Shown: positions 1 to 6,167 of the stretch, one piece after another
How positions within the stretch are numbered: position 1 is the first letter of the stretch
Layout of the letters: every line of letters begins with the position of its first letter
NCBI GenBank assembly: GCA_002338335.1
Contig: DDIC01000032.1
Location: 1-6,358 of the forward strand
Source: Bacteroidetes bacterium UBA1860
GTDB taxonomy: Bacteria > Bacteroidota > Rhodothermia > Balneolales > Balneolaceae
DNA length: 6,358 bases
Reading direction: 5' to 3'
Notes under the pieces: model-generated
What the model saw: the letters and a program-made list of their open reading frames with translations, nothing else
The model's database searches: none
Told to the model about the DNA's origin: nothing
Translations under genes and position numbers: made by a program

Positions 1-649
1 GCCGCACTTTGGAGGCGTGGTCTGCGCGGTTGGCCTCTTGACTTGCACTCCCTTGACTTGCACGCCCTTGGCCAGTAGAGCCTTGAGGCCCAGACTGCTC
101 CGAGAAGGCTTGCAGGGCCATCCGAAAGGCAGCATCCAGATCGGTTGTGGAGGAGGGCATTTGTTGGGTGCTGGCAATATCGAGGAACATCCGAAGGGCT
201 GAATGATCCAAGGTCAGCGGGCTTTGTAGAAACGCTTCGCCGGTGAAAACAATTAAGCCTATTCGGTTGCCATCGAGCTGTTCAATTAGCTTGAGGATTT
301 CAAATTTGGCTTTGTCCAGCCGCGTTGGTCGAATATCTTCAGCATTCATGGATCGCGATAAATCCAGCGCAATCATCATGTCGACCCCTTTTTGCTCAAT
401 CTCCCGAACTTCTGTACCCAGCTTGGGGCCAGCCAGTCCGACAGTTAACAGTGTAATCGCCACCAAAATGAGAGTGGTCCGCCATGCCGAGACCTTCGGG
501 GAAAATCCTTGCCTTAGGGTATGAAGCACGCGATCGTCCGCAAAGGCTTCGCGTCTCCTTTTAGCAAATCGCCTTGACGCCCACAATGCCAGCAAGAGGA
601 GTGGCAGCGCGGCAAGGGCAAATAAAACAGATTCAAGGTGCCAGGCCAT
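1..649 (-). CDS. batB: BatB-like membrane-anchored VWA domain protein, partial (C-terminus beyond the left edge)
   Basis: The first 216 residues are present, starting from ATG at 649; the reading frame is still open at base 1. Two hydrophobic segments are visible (about residues 6-24 and 58-72). They are followed by a VWA domain with a complete DxSxS metal-ion-dependent adhesion motif (D96, S98, S100), the family phrase SMNAEDIRPTRLDKAK, and the strand IGLIVFTGEAF. The later MFLDIAS and TTDLDAAF stretches fit BatB better than BatA (my recollection of the families). Bat proteins are linked to oxygen or stress tolerance in Bacteroides and act at the inner membrane; the exact function is unsettled. 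Full-length relatives have about 330-350 residues, so about a third is missing. Near the cut, residues about 190-212 form a low-complexity Gly/Ser/Gln/Ala linker built from a DNA repeat. The start lies 8 bases after the stop of the OstA-like gene, so the two are co-transcribed. No Shine-Dalgarno sequence is visible. Confidence 0.85.
   Translation of the reverse strand, partial: MAWHLESVLFALAALPLLLLALWASRRFAKRRREAFADDRVLHTLRQGFSPKVSAWRTTLILVAITLLTVGLAGPKLGTEVREIEQKGVDMMIALDLSRSMNAEDIRPTRLDKAKFEILKLIEQLDGNRIGLIVFTGEAFLQSPLTLDHSALRMFLDIASTQQMPSSTTDLDAAFRMALQAFSEQSGPQGSTGQGRASQGSASQEANRADHASKVR
38..67 (-). repeat. Two tandem 15-bp units inside the batB-like gene
   Basis: On the plus strand the units are TTGACTTGCACTCCC (38-52) and TTGACTTGCACGCCC (53-67), differing at one base, followed by a further TTG. 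Read on the minus strand in frame they give the repeated pentapeptide G-(R/S)-A-S-Q within a disordered-looking linker of the VWA protein. The period is a multiple of three, so copy-number change would not shift the frame. Confidence 0.8.
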
Positions 650-657
650 GAGTCAAC

Positions 658-2076
658 TTAAGGGTTTAATGGGGGTGTACTTGAGTCAAACGCTCCGACG
701 GGGATAACGAACAACGAGTCGTTTTGCGTGCGTCGTTGATCAAACATAGGGTAAAGTGAATCAAATCGCTTCTTTGGAAGGGGTAAAAATGGTAACGCTT
801 GCTCTGGCGACCAATCATATCCCTCGAGTCGAAATCCATTAAGGACCTCATCACCCTCATAGATTTCACCCTGTACAGCGGATCGTGCGGTAATGCCCGT
901 GAGCTCATTATTTTGGAGCACAAGGTCTGCTCCTAGGGCACTTTGCATCTTAATGGCTTGGTTGCCCTGAGGCTCGCCCTGTTCATTTTCCTGCTCTGGG
1001 AAGAAAAAGATTTCGGTGTTTCGGTGCAAAGAAAGTCCTCGTAGCTCATTGGAGATAAAGGTTGCGACGAGCGAATCACCCACCACTTGCTGAAATCGTT
1101 GAATGACGGTGTCTTCCAGTGTAATGAAGGTGCGTGGAAGGCCAGTGAGTATAGCGATGGAATCGGATTGCTCGCGTAAGGTGAATCGATTTGCAGTGAG
1201 TTGTGCTTGATCGGACCATAATTTTGCATTTGGATAGAGATATAGGGTCCCATCAGGGTCATAGCCGTTGATGGTGTCTGCAAGAGCTCTCAGATCTGGA
1301 GACCAAAGCCGCGGGGCGCCCGTCGCTTGTAGTCGTTGCGTGGTGTCCGTTTCGTTGAGGTCGATGCGTTGAGCAAACAAAATCATGGTGTCGATGGTTA
1401 CGGGCTCACCGTTCTGTTCTTCCTCTGCGTCAAAGGACCATACTGTCGAACGACCCAGCAGCTGGAGAGTGCCAAGGGTATCACCAAACATCGAATCAGC
1501 CACAAAAAATTGATCTTTTTGGAGGGTCTCACCATAAATAGACCCTTTGAGTTGGGTTTGTGCCTTTTCTTGATCGACAAACGCCTCATCAGCCTCAACA
1601 TAGGTTGTGGAATCTGCCCACTGGACCCGCCGATAAAACTGTGCTTGATCTGTGTCAAGGTAGAATACGGCTGAATCGCTGTGTACATCTGTATTCTGAT
1701 ATCTCACTTGGACGGCACCAGATAACGTTGCCACTTCAGTCTCAGTATTCAACCAAAGTCGCTCTGCCTGAATCGATTCACCATCCCGGGTAATCTCAAG
1801 ATTGTAGGCAAGGATGAGGGGTTGGTCGAGATACTGAAAAGCGCTATCACACGCCAAAACACGTTCATCGAGCTCAAGTCGTACATTTCCAGCGATCTTA
1901 CGTACAGCTTCCCCATCGATTTCGGTGGCAAGGATTCGCTCGGTCGGCTCAAGAATCGTCACGTTGGTTTGGCTCACAGATTCCAGTGTCACGCAAAAAA
2001 GCCCCAAAACCATGATTCCTGCGATCTTTGCCGCGGCCTTGATCCTCGCCCAGACGTTGTTTATTGCACACCCCAT
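658..2076 (-). CDS. OstA/LptA-like periplasmic LPS-export protein
   Basis: This gene encodes 472 residues from ATG at 2076. An in-frame ATG at 2094 would add six residues, but it lies inside the preceding gene, and the TAATG junction argues for 2076. The N-terminus has basic residues, then a hydrophobic segment (about residues 18-31, IAGIMVLGLFCVTL) ending near SVSQ, which is a signal peptide or anchor. The next ~150 residues show the OstA/LptA pattern of repeated short beta strands: a GNVRLEL strand, the CDSA phrase, LSGAVQVRY, then HSDSAVFYLDTDQAQFYRRV. Such proteins form a beta-jellyroll that carries LPS across the periplasm or makes the N-terminal part of LptD. The length (~470) matches the long 'OstA-like' proteins of Bacteroidota rather than E. 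coli LptA (~185). No C-terminal LptD barrel is seen; the end is polar (FDSLYPMFDQRR and onward). The family assignment is good; the exact step in LPS export is inferred. Confidence 0.8.
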   Translation of the reverse strand: MGCAINNVWARIKAAAKIAGIMVLGLFCVTLESVSQTNVTILEPTERILATEIDGEAVRKIAGNVRLELDERVLACDSAFQYLDQPLILAYNLEITRDGESIQAERLWLNTETEVATLSGAVQVRYQNTDVHSDSAVFYLDTDQAQFYRRVQWADSTTYVEADEAFVDQEKAQTQLKGSIYGETLQKDQFFVADSMFGDTLGTLQLLGRSTVWSFDAEEEQNGEPVTIDTMILFAQRIDLNETDTTQRLQATGAPRLWSPDLRALADTINGYDPDGTLYLYPNAKLWSDQAQLTANRFTLREQSDSIAILTGLPRTFITLEDTVIQRFQQVVGDSLVATFISNELRGLSLHRNTEIFFFPEQENEQGEPQGNQAIKMQSALGADLVLQNNELTGITARSAVQGEIYEGDEVLNGFRLEGYDWSPEQALPFLPLPKKRFDSLYPMFDQRRTQNDSLFVIPVGAFDSSTPPLNP

Positions 2077-2078
2077 TA
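2074..2078 (-). promoter_or_regulatory. TAATG stop/start overlap coupling the PLP enzyme gene to the OstA-like gene
   Basis: The TAA stop of the upstream gene occupies 2078-2076 and the ATG of the OstA-like gene begins at 2076, so one A is shared. A purine-rich run (GGGGAAAGGA) lies immediately before the junction and can serve as a ribosome contact. This is a classic arrangement for translational re-initiation, and it decides the OstA-like start in favour of 2076 over the in-frame ATG at 2094. Confidence 0.7.
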
Positions 2079-3089
2079 TCCTTTCCCCGCCCATGGAAGG
2101 TCATCTAGATTGACATTACCCCCTGTAATAATGATGCCAATAGATTGTCCTGCATAGGCTTGAGGGTCTACAGGCGAGCCGTCACTGTGTTTCCCTTCCA
2201 ATAGTGCTGCAATTGGCACCGCACAGGAAGGCTCAATTACGATTCGTGCCGTCTCCCAAACCATTCTCATGGCACGAATGATGGCCTCTTCCGAAGTGGT
2301 CAGAATATCTTGCACAACGTCTTGAATGACCTCAAAAGGTAGGGGGCCTAATCCCGTGCGAAGACCATCCGCAATCGTCTTGGGTGGCATAGGTGGTTGC
2401 AGGATGCCTGTGTGAAAGGATGCTGCCGCATCTCCTGCCAATGCAGGTTCTGAGCCTAGTATCGTTGTGGATGGGCTCTTATGTTGCACCCATGTGGCCA
2501 CGCCGCTGAGGAGTCCACCTCCACCTACGGGTGTAATAATCACGTCCAAAGTTGTATCAAATTCCTGCATCTGCTCGACGAATTCAACCGCGCAGGTGCC
2601 TTGCCCTGCCATAATATGGGGATGATTATAAGGTGGAATCACCGTCATGGGCGTGTTGGCGATCACGTCTGCCAAGGTGGATTCACGATCGTGGAGCGTG
2701 GGACCACTTTCTATCACCGTCGCTCCAGCGGCCCGAATGGCTGCAACTTTGATGGGCGAAGCATTAGAAGGAATCACCACAGTGCAAGGAATCTCCAAAG
2801 CTAGCGCAACTGTAGCAAGGGCTCTTCCATGGTTGCCGGATGAGTGGGTTGCAACGCCTATTTCTTGCTCCTGCTGGGTCAAGCAAAGGCACGCATTCAT
2901 GGCTCCTCGATACTTGAATGAACCTGTATGTTGAAGATTTTCACTTTTTAAGAATACTCTTGCCTCGTTTGCGCCGGCATGGGCAAATATCGCATTTAAC
3001 TCCCTAGACTCAATCACAGGTGTGCGCACCAATGTACCCGCTGTGCGCTTAGTGGCTTCTATGATATCGTGATGGGAGATTGGGGGCAT
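2076..3089 (-). CDS. Serine racemase / threo-3-hydroxyaspartate dehydratase-type PLP enzyme (fold type II)
   Basis: This gene encodes 337 residues from ATG at 3089; an in-frame GTG at 3146 would add 19 residues made of a repeat. Numbers below count from that GTG. The PLP lysine is K78 in HTGSFKYRGA. The phosphate-loop motif is GGGG (208-211), and TGGN (341-344) lies near the cofactor ring. SSGNHG (102-107) carries a second Ser (S103) matching Ser84 of human serine racemase, the proton donor/acceptor on the second face. Biosynthetic threonine dehydratase has Ala there (SAGNH), so IlvA is less likely. E233, A237 and D239 fit the Mg-binding trio of serine racemases. No C-terminal ACT domain is present. 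The expected cytosolic reactions are Ser racemisation, Ser/Thr deamination or hydroxyaspartate dehydration; sequence alone cannot choose among them. It starts shortly after the receptor gene and is translationally coupled to the OstA-like gene. A role in D-Ser supply to the envelope would be speculation. Confidence 0.88.
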   Translation of the reverse strand: MPPISHHDIIEATKRTAGTLVRTPVIESRELNAIFAHAGANEARVFLKSENLQHTGSFKYRGAMNACLCLTQQEQEIGVATHSSGNHGRALATVALALEIPCTVVIPSNASPIKVAAIRAAGATVIESGPTLHDRESTLADVIANTPMTVIPPYNHPHIMAGQGTCAVEFVEQMQEFDTTLDVIITPVGGGGLLSGVATWVQHKSPSTTILGSEPALAGDAAASFHTGILQPPMPPKTIADGLRTGLGPLPFEVIQDVVQDILTTSEEAIIRAMRMVWETARIVIEPSCAVPIAALLEGKHSDGSPVDPQAYAGQSIGIIITGGNVNLDDLPWAGKG

Positions 3090-3090
3090 G

Positions 3091-3135
3091 CAGTGAGTCG
3101 AGTTGCAGTGAATCGAATTACAGGGAATCGAACTA
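3091..3135 (-). repeat. Three tandem 15-bp units at the 5' end of the PLP enzyme gene
   Basis: The plus-strand units are CAGTGAGTCGAGTTG (3091-3105), CAGTGAATCGAATTA (3106-3120) and CAGGGAATCGAACTA (3121-3135). Neighbouring units agree at 12/15 and 13/15 bases. A weak fourth copy may follow at 3136-3150 (7/15). On the minus strand, in frame with the GTG at 3146, they encode SSIPC-NSIHC-NSTHC, ending directly before the likely ATG at 3089. They are therefore either 5' leader or a Cys/His-containing N-terminal extension. Confidence 0.85.
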
Positions 3136-3155
3136 GCTAGAATCACTCAACATAC

Positions 3156-3177
3156 CAATTCTCTAAAAAAAGAATTG
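3156..3177. other. Perfect 7-bp inverted repeat around the receptor stop codon
   Basis: CAATTCT (3156-3162) and AGAATTG (3171-3177) are exact reverse complements separated by 8 bases. The receptor stop codon (3163-3165, minus strand) and a run of seven A (T on the transcribed sense) lie in or beside the loop. The stem is A/T-rich, and the T run is in the loop rather than after the stem, so it is not a standard rho-independent terminator. It could protect the mRNA 3' end, lower expression of the downstream genes, or be chance. Confidence 0.4.
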
Positions 3178-5568
3178 AATCTGTCCCCGAATATCGATTC
3201 CTGGAGCAGGAAAAACCTCTTTGATTAGCGATAAATGGTCTCGATAGGTTGTGTTGGTGAGATTTTTACCGCGAAGAGAAAAGATCCACAAACGCTGAGA
3301 TTCCGAAGGGAGCAAGCGGTACTCTGCGCGAGCATCCAGACGTGTGTACCCATCGGTTGGGCTCTCAAAAGGGCCCGTATTATCCTGCGCCCCTTTCACT
3401 AGGTATGTCGCTGAAGTAATCCAGGCTCCTTTTTTCCACAATACTGAATGCTGTGTTTTGAAAGGTGCTATTTGGGGTAGATTTGCCCACGATCCATCCT
3501 CTTGTTCAAAGCGTCCACGAACCCAAGAGGCTTGACTAGTGAGACTCCAATGCGAAGCGAATTGCCATGATGCCTCAAGATCAACTCCATGGATTCTTGC
3601 AGGCTGATCGCTCAATTGATAGACAAATAGATTGGCATACCGTACGCTCCGTTGACCTGTGTTTTGTGAGACGAGATATGCATCATAGAGCGACCCGTAG
3701 GCGGAGGCGGTCATTGTTAGGGTGGATGCCTCTAGTCGGGTTTCGATTTCTCCGATCCAGGCCGTTTCGACGGATGCATCAGGATTACCCACTTCAAACG
3801 TGTACGAAGCTAAATGTGGCCCTTCAGAAAAGAGTTCGTTTAGTGTAGGAAGTCTTGCAGAGCGCCCACCTGTGAAAGAGGTTGTGAGATTATCTCCCCA
3901 GGGGATGGATAAGGTGACGGCACCACTCAGCGCATGGTGTGTTTTTTGATCAATCACTCCAATAGATGATGTGAGATCCTCGGCCTCGGGCGTGGATTGA
4001 GCGGTTTGCCAGCGGATGCCAAGAGAAGCTGTCCACTGCTCGGTTTCTTTTTCGAGGACCCCAAACACTGCGGAATGCCACTGATCGGAAGGTACCATAG
4101 AGGCTCCAAAGACAGACATTGAGCTCCATTGCGTTTGGGCTCCCACTTGCCCGCTCAGCCTACCGTCGGATCTAGAGAGATCAAAGGGGATATCCACGCG
4201 TTGCTGAAACGATGATCGATCAAACTGAGTGCCTAAGGATCCAGAGGCTTCAATCTCTTTGTGTGAATAATCGGTCCATGCGCCACGCAACGCAATCTGC
4301 TTAAAAGAAGAGCCAGTCAGCGGTTTTTCCAAGCTCCACTCTACAGTCGGCTTGCTCATCTCGATAAATACACCGGATGGGTGTCCAGCCACCGGGTCAG
4401 GAGGGATGCCATAATGATGCTGATACCATGAGCCACTTACACCAACGATTGCCCATGGGTGGGCCCATCGAAGGCCAGCTGTTTGGACCCACTGATCGGA
4501 TTGGGTGTTACGAATGGTCTGAGTGGGGGCTTCTATTTCTTCAAACCGGTGTAGGTCACTCGTGATCCTGCCCGAAAATCGCTTCCCAAGAGGAACATCA
4601 AGTTGGAGTTGCGCGGATGCGCCTGGTGCTGCGCTACTCCCGTAGAGTGTGGACTGTCCCCGAAGATTTGTAATGGTAGTACCTGGGGTTCCCCGTTGAT
4701 TGACTTGGATGAGGCCATGCAGGTTTCCGCCAGAGTATAGCAACGCATAGGGTCCTTGGAGGAGCTCTACCTGTTCTGTCCCAAACATCGACTCTGAGAC
4801 CGCGTGATCACCCGACTGACCCGACACATCCCCGAGAGAAAGGCCATTTTTGAGAATTGTGACTCGTTCACCCGAGAGTCCTCGTATGACAGGTCGAGCT
4901 GTGGCTCCACCCATGGACTGCAGCTGAAAACCTGCTCTTGTCGATAATACCTCAGCAAGAGTTGCGCCAATCGATTGCCGAAGATCTTCCCCACGGATGT
5001 TGTCGAGAAGTTTCCCCTGTTTGGTGAAATTGCCTAGTTCATCGACGGATTCCTCAACGGTGAGCTCGTCACCAAGAAGGGCTTCGGATTGTAATACAAA
5101 CAGAAAGCTTTGGTTGCTTGGTGTGGGCTTTACCGTTACCGTCTCTAGACTATTCCCGTACCCAATCCGTTGAACAGATAGTGTATAGGTACCGTCTGGG
5201 ATTTGATCAAAGACGACAAGGCCTTCCTTATCCGTTGTGGCGGAGCGTCGTAGTTCTTCCACAAAGACATAGACAAAAGGAATCCCTTCACCGGATTGGC
5301 GGTCTACAAATCGCAGTTGAATCTCAACTGAGCGCTCAGGCTCTACGGATAGCTCCACAGACTCGATGGACTCCACAGACAGCTCCCTCGATGGGGAGCC
5401 AGCGCCATGGACTGTGGTTGGACTTAACCATAGGCCAGCAGCCCACCCAAGGAGTGCTGCCAGCCCAAAGATCCTATAAAATTGCCCTAAGATTGGCAAC
5501 GATTTACTCGTCGTGCTCTTCACAAAGGACTTCAAAATCCATCGACACAAAGTCGGCATGATCATCAT
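3163..5568 (-). CDS. TonB-dependent outer-membrane receptor, zinc/copper (ZnuD-like) type
   Basis: This gene encodes 801 residues from the longest ATG. The N-terminal signal has its hydrophobic core at about residues 33-48 and likely cleavage near VHGA (53-56). A short Ser-Val-Glu repeat follows (62-81), then a carboxypeptidase-regulatory-like beta-sandwich (about 82-147). The plug (about 185-292) includes ARPVIRGLSGERV, GDHAVSE (253-259) and VELLQGPYALLYSGG. A 22-strand barrel presumably fills about 300-801, ending in the terminal aromatic run QFFF that BAM recognises. RPVIRGL plus DHAV resembles zinc/copper-type receptors as I recall them; siderophore or cobalamin import cannot be excluded. 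It imports a ligand across the outer membrane using TonB/ExbBD energy. The start is uncertain: this ATG lies 65 bases inside the preceding lipoprotein gene. Later in-frame options are ATG 5559, GTG 5523 and TTG 5499; the last would give a more usual short signal peptide. The histidine-rich lipoprotein next door supports a metal ligand. Confidence 0.88.
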   Translation of the reverse strand: MMIMPTLCRWILKSFVKSTTSKSLPILGQFYRIFGLAALLGWAAGLWLSPTTVHGAGSPSRELSVESIESVELSVEPERSVEIQLRFVDRQSGEGIPFVYVFVEELRRSATTDKEGLVVFDQIPDGTYTLSVQRIGYGNSLETVTVKPTPSNQSFLFVLQSEALLGDELTVEESVDELGNFTKQGKLLDNIRGEDLRQSIGATLAEVLSTRAGFQLQSMGGATARPVIRGLSGERVTILKNGLSLGDVSGQSGDHAVSESMFGTEQVELLQGPYALLYSGGNLHGLIQVNQRGTPGTTITNLRGQSTLYGSSAAPGASAQLQLDVPLGKRFSGRITSDLHRFEEIEAPTQTIRNTQSDQWVQTAGLRWAHPWAIVGVSGSWYQHHYGIPPDPVAGHPSGVFIEMSKPTVEWSLEKPLTGSSFKQIALRGAWTDYSHKEIEASGSLGTQFDRSSFQQRVDIPFDLSRSDGRLSGQVGAQTQWSSMSVFGASMVPSDQWHSAVFGVLEKETEQWTASLGIRWQTAQSTPEAEDLTSSIGVIDQKTHHALSGAVTLSIPWGDNLTTSFTGGRSARLPTLNELFSEGPHLASYTFEVGNPDASVETAWIGEIETRLEASTLTMTASAYGSLYDAYLVSQNTGQRSVRYANLFVYQLSDQPARIHGVDLEASWQFASHWSLTSQASWVRGRFEQEDGSWANLPQIAPFKTQHSVLWKKGAWITSATYLVKGAQDNTGPFESPTDGYTRLDARAEYRLLPSESQRLWIFSLRGKNLTNTTYRDHLSLIKEVFPAPGIDIRGQIQFFF
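5341..5400 (-). repeat. Degenerate 30-bp tandem repeat near the receptor N-terminus
   Basis: The stretches beginning CTCTACGGATAGCTCC (5341) and CTCCACAGACAGCTCC (5371) agree at 13 of 16 bases at a 30-bp spacing. The second half is less regular, and CTCCACAGAC also recurs at an 18-bp spacing (5353, 5371). In frame it encodes the repetitive ELSVES, IESVE, LSVEP segment between the signal peptide and the first domain, a flexible acidic spacer. Confidence 0.5.
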
Positions 5569-5980
5569 GCATAAGTTTAAATATCACATCTGTTGTACCG
5601 ACTGAGATACATTGCCACTCAAAAGCCCACTTGTTGGAGCTAGAAATTGTGGCCGTGACTAGCTCTTCTGGATCAGATTCTAGGTCTAATGTGTAATATT
5701 CCTCTTCAGGTTGAAACTCATCGCCATCATCATCGATAAAATAGACTTCAGCCGAGTATGCTACGTCTATATGTCCATGGATATGGCCATCTTCAGCATA
5801 GGTCACGGTGCCATTTTCTTGTTTTGCAACTTGGGAGCCTTCAATGTACCAAGCCAAGCCTTCAGGGTCAGAGTGCTCATCGTGGTCATGATCATCTTCG
5901 GTTCCACAAGAGGCTAAAAACCCTGTGGTGAGTAGTAATGCGAGTATGAAAAAAGGTGATTTTTTGAGTGTTTCTTTCAT
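5504..5980 (-). CDS. Histidine/acid-rich lipoprotein, putative metal-binding partner of the receptor
   Basis: This gene encodes 158 residues from ATG at 5980. A GTG at 6013 is in frame but would put 11 extra residues before a standard signal sequence. MKETLKK, then the hydrophobic core FFILALLLTTGF and the lipobox LAS-C25, make it a lipid-anchored envelope protein. Right after the anchor comes DDHDHDEH (29-36). Further on are HIHGH (66-70), the acidic turn FIDDDGDEF (81-89) and MHDDHAD (137-143), plus cysteines C124 and C152. Nine His and many Asp/Glu suit binding of Zn or another divalent metal. The body alternates short hydrophobic strands with turns, suggesting a beta-sandwich. It is not a standard ZnuA-type solute-binding protein (too short). 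I have an impression of similar small lipoproteins beside such receptors in related phyla but cannot name a family. It overlaps or abuts the receptor gene, so the two should be co-expressed; delivering or buffering metal for the receptor is inferred. Confidence 0.82.
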   Translation of the reverse strand: MKETLKKSPFFILALLLTTGFLASCGTEDDHDHDEHSDPEGLAWYIEGSQVAKQENGTVTYAEDGHIHGHIDVAYSAEVYFIDDDGDEFQPEEEYYTLDLESDPEELVTATISSSNKWAFEWQCISVGTTDVIFKLMHDDHADFVSMDFEVLCEEHDE

Positions 5981-6167
5981 TTCGGTAATGGTGATAAAAA
6001 TGGTTGGGTTCACGATGTACTGAAGGCCATGGAAAGCAAATGGATAGAATCCGTGTCTTGCTTCTGTTGGGGAACTTCACCATCGATGTTTTGGCAACTC
6101 GTGGTATTTAATCATTAGTTTTTGAACCTTAGGTTTTAAACCACTGAGCTGAGTAATTGGGTCAGAT
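5981..6167 (-). promoter_or_regulatory. Intergenic region, probable leader/promoter of the lipoprotein-receptor unit
   Basis: These 187 bases separate the CPVC protein stop from the lipoprotein ATG and form the only sizeable gap in the window. I find no convincing sigma-70 pair. Nor is there a clean Bacteroidota TAnnTTTG box; the nearest is TATCCATTTG, about 50-60 bases before the ATG, which has two bases too many. A small AT-rich palindrome, TAATCATTA, lies at 6109-6117, and a dyad cluster lies further upstream. The minus-strand open frame from 6083 crossing this stretch looks non-coding. Confidence 0.35.
6125..6154. repeat. Cluster of three small dyads between the CPVC protein and the lipoprotein
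   Basis: AACCTTAGGTT (6125-6135) and GGTTTTAAACC (6132-6142) are each perfect inverted repeats around one central base, and they share the GGTT arm, giving an alternating AACC/GGTT/AACC pattern. An imperfect dyad, ACTGAGCTGAGT (6143-6154, one mismatched pair), follows directly. No T run follows on the minus strand, so a standard terminator is unlikely. An operator for a metal-responsive repressor is possible but does not match a Zur or Fur consensus that I know. Confidence 0.4.

Noticed and set aside
243..524. 93-codon plus-strand open frame opposite the batB-like gene
   Set aside because: Antisense shadow of the VWA domain; the minus-strand frame has membrane segments and the DxSxS motif.
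2076..3089. Biosynthetic threonine dehydratase (IlvA) as identity of the PLP enzyme
   Set aside because: SSGNHG replaces the SAGNH typical of IlvA, the Mg-site trio matches serine racemases, and no C-terminal regulatory domain is present.
3091..3135. CRISPR-like array
   Set aside because: Units are 15 bp, directly adjacent with no spacers, and no cas genes are nearby; it is a plain tandem repeat.
3156..3177. Rho-independent terminator after the receptor gene
   Set aside because: The stem is short and A/T-rich and the T run is in the loop, not after the stem.
5118..5561. 147-codon plus-strand open frame opposite the receptor gene
   Set aside because: It lies wholly antisense to the signal/plug region of a well-supported receptor; its translation is rich in Arg/Gln/Ser with no domain or motif.
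6109..6117. Fur or Zur box at TAATCATTA
   Set aside because: Only a 9-base AT-rich palindrome; it does not extend to the 19-23 base consensus of either regulator, so it was kept only as a note.
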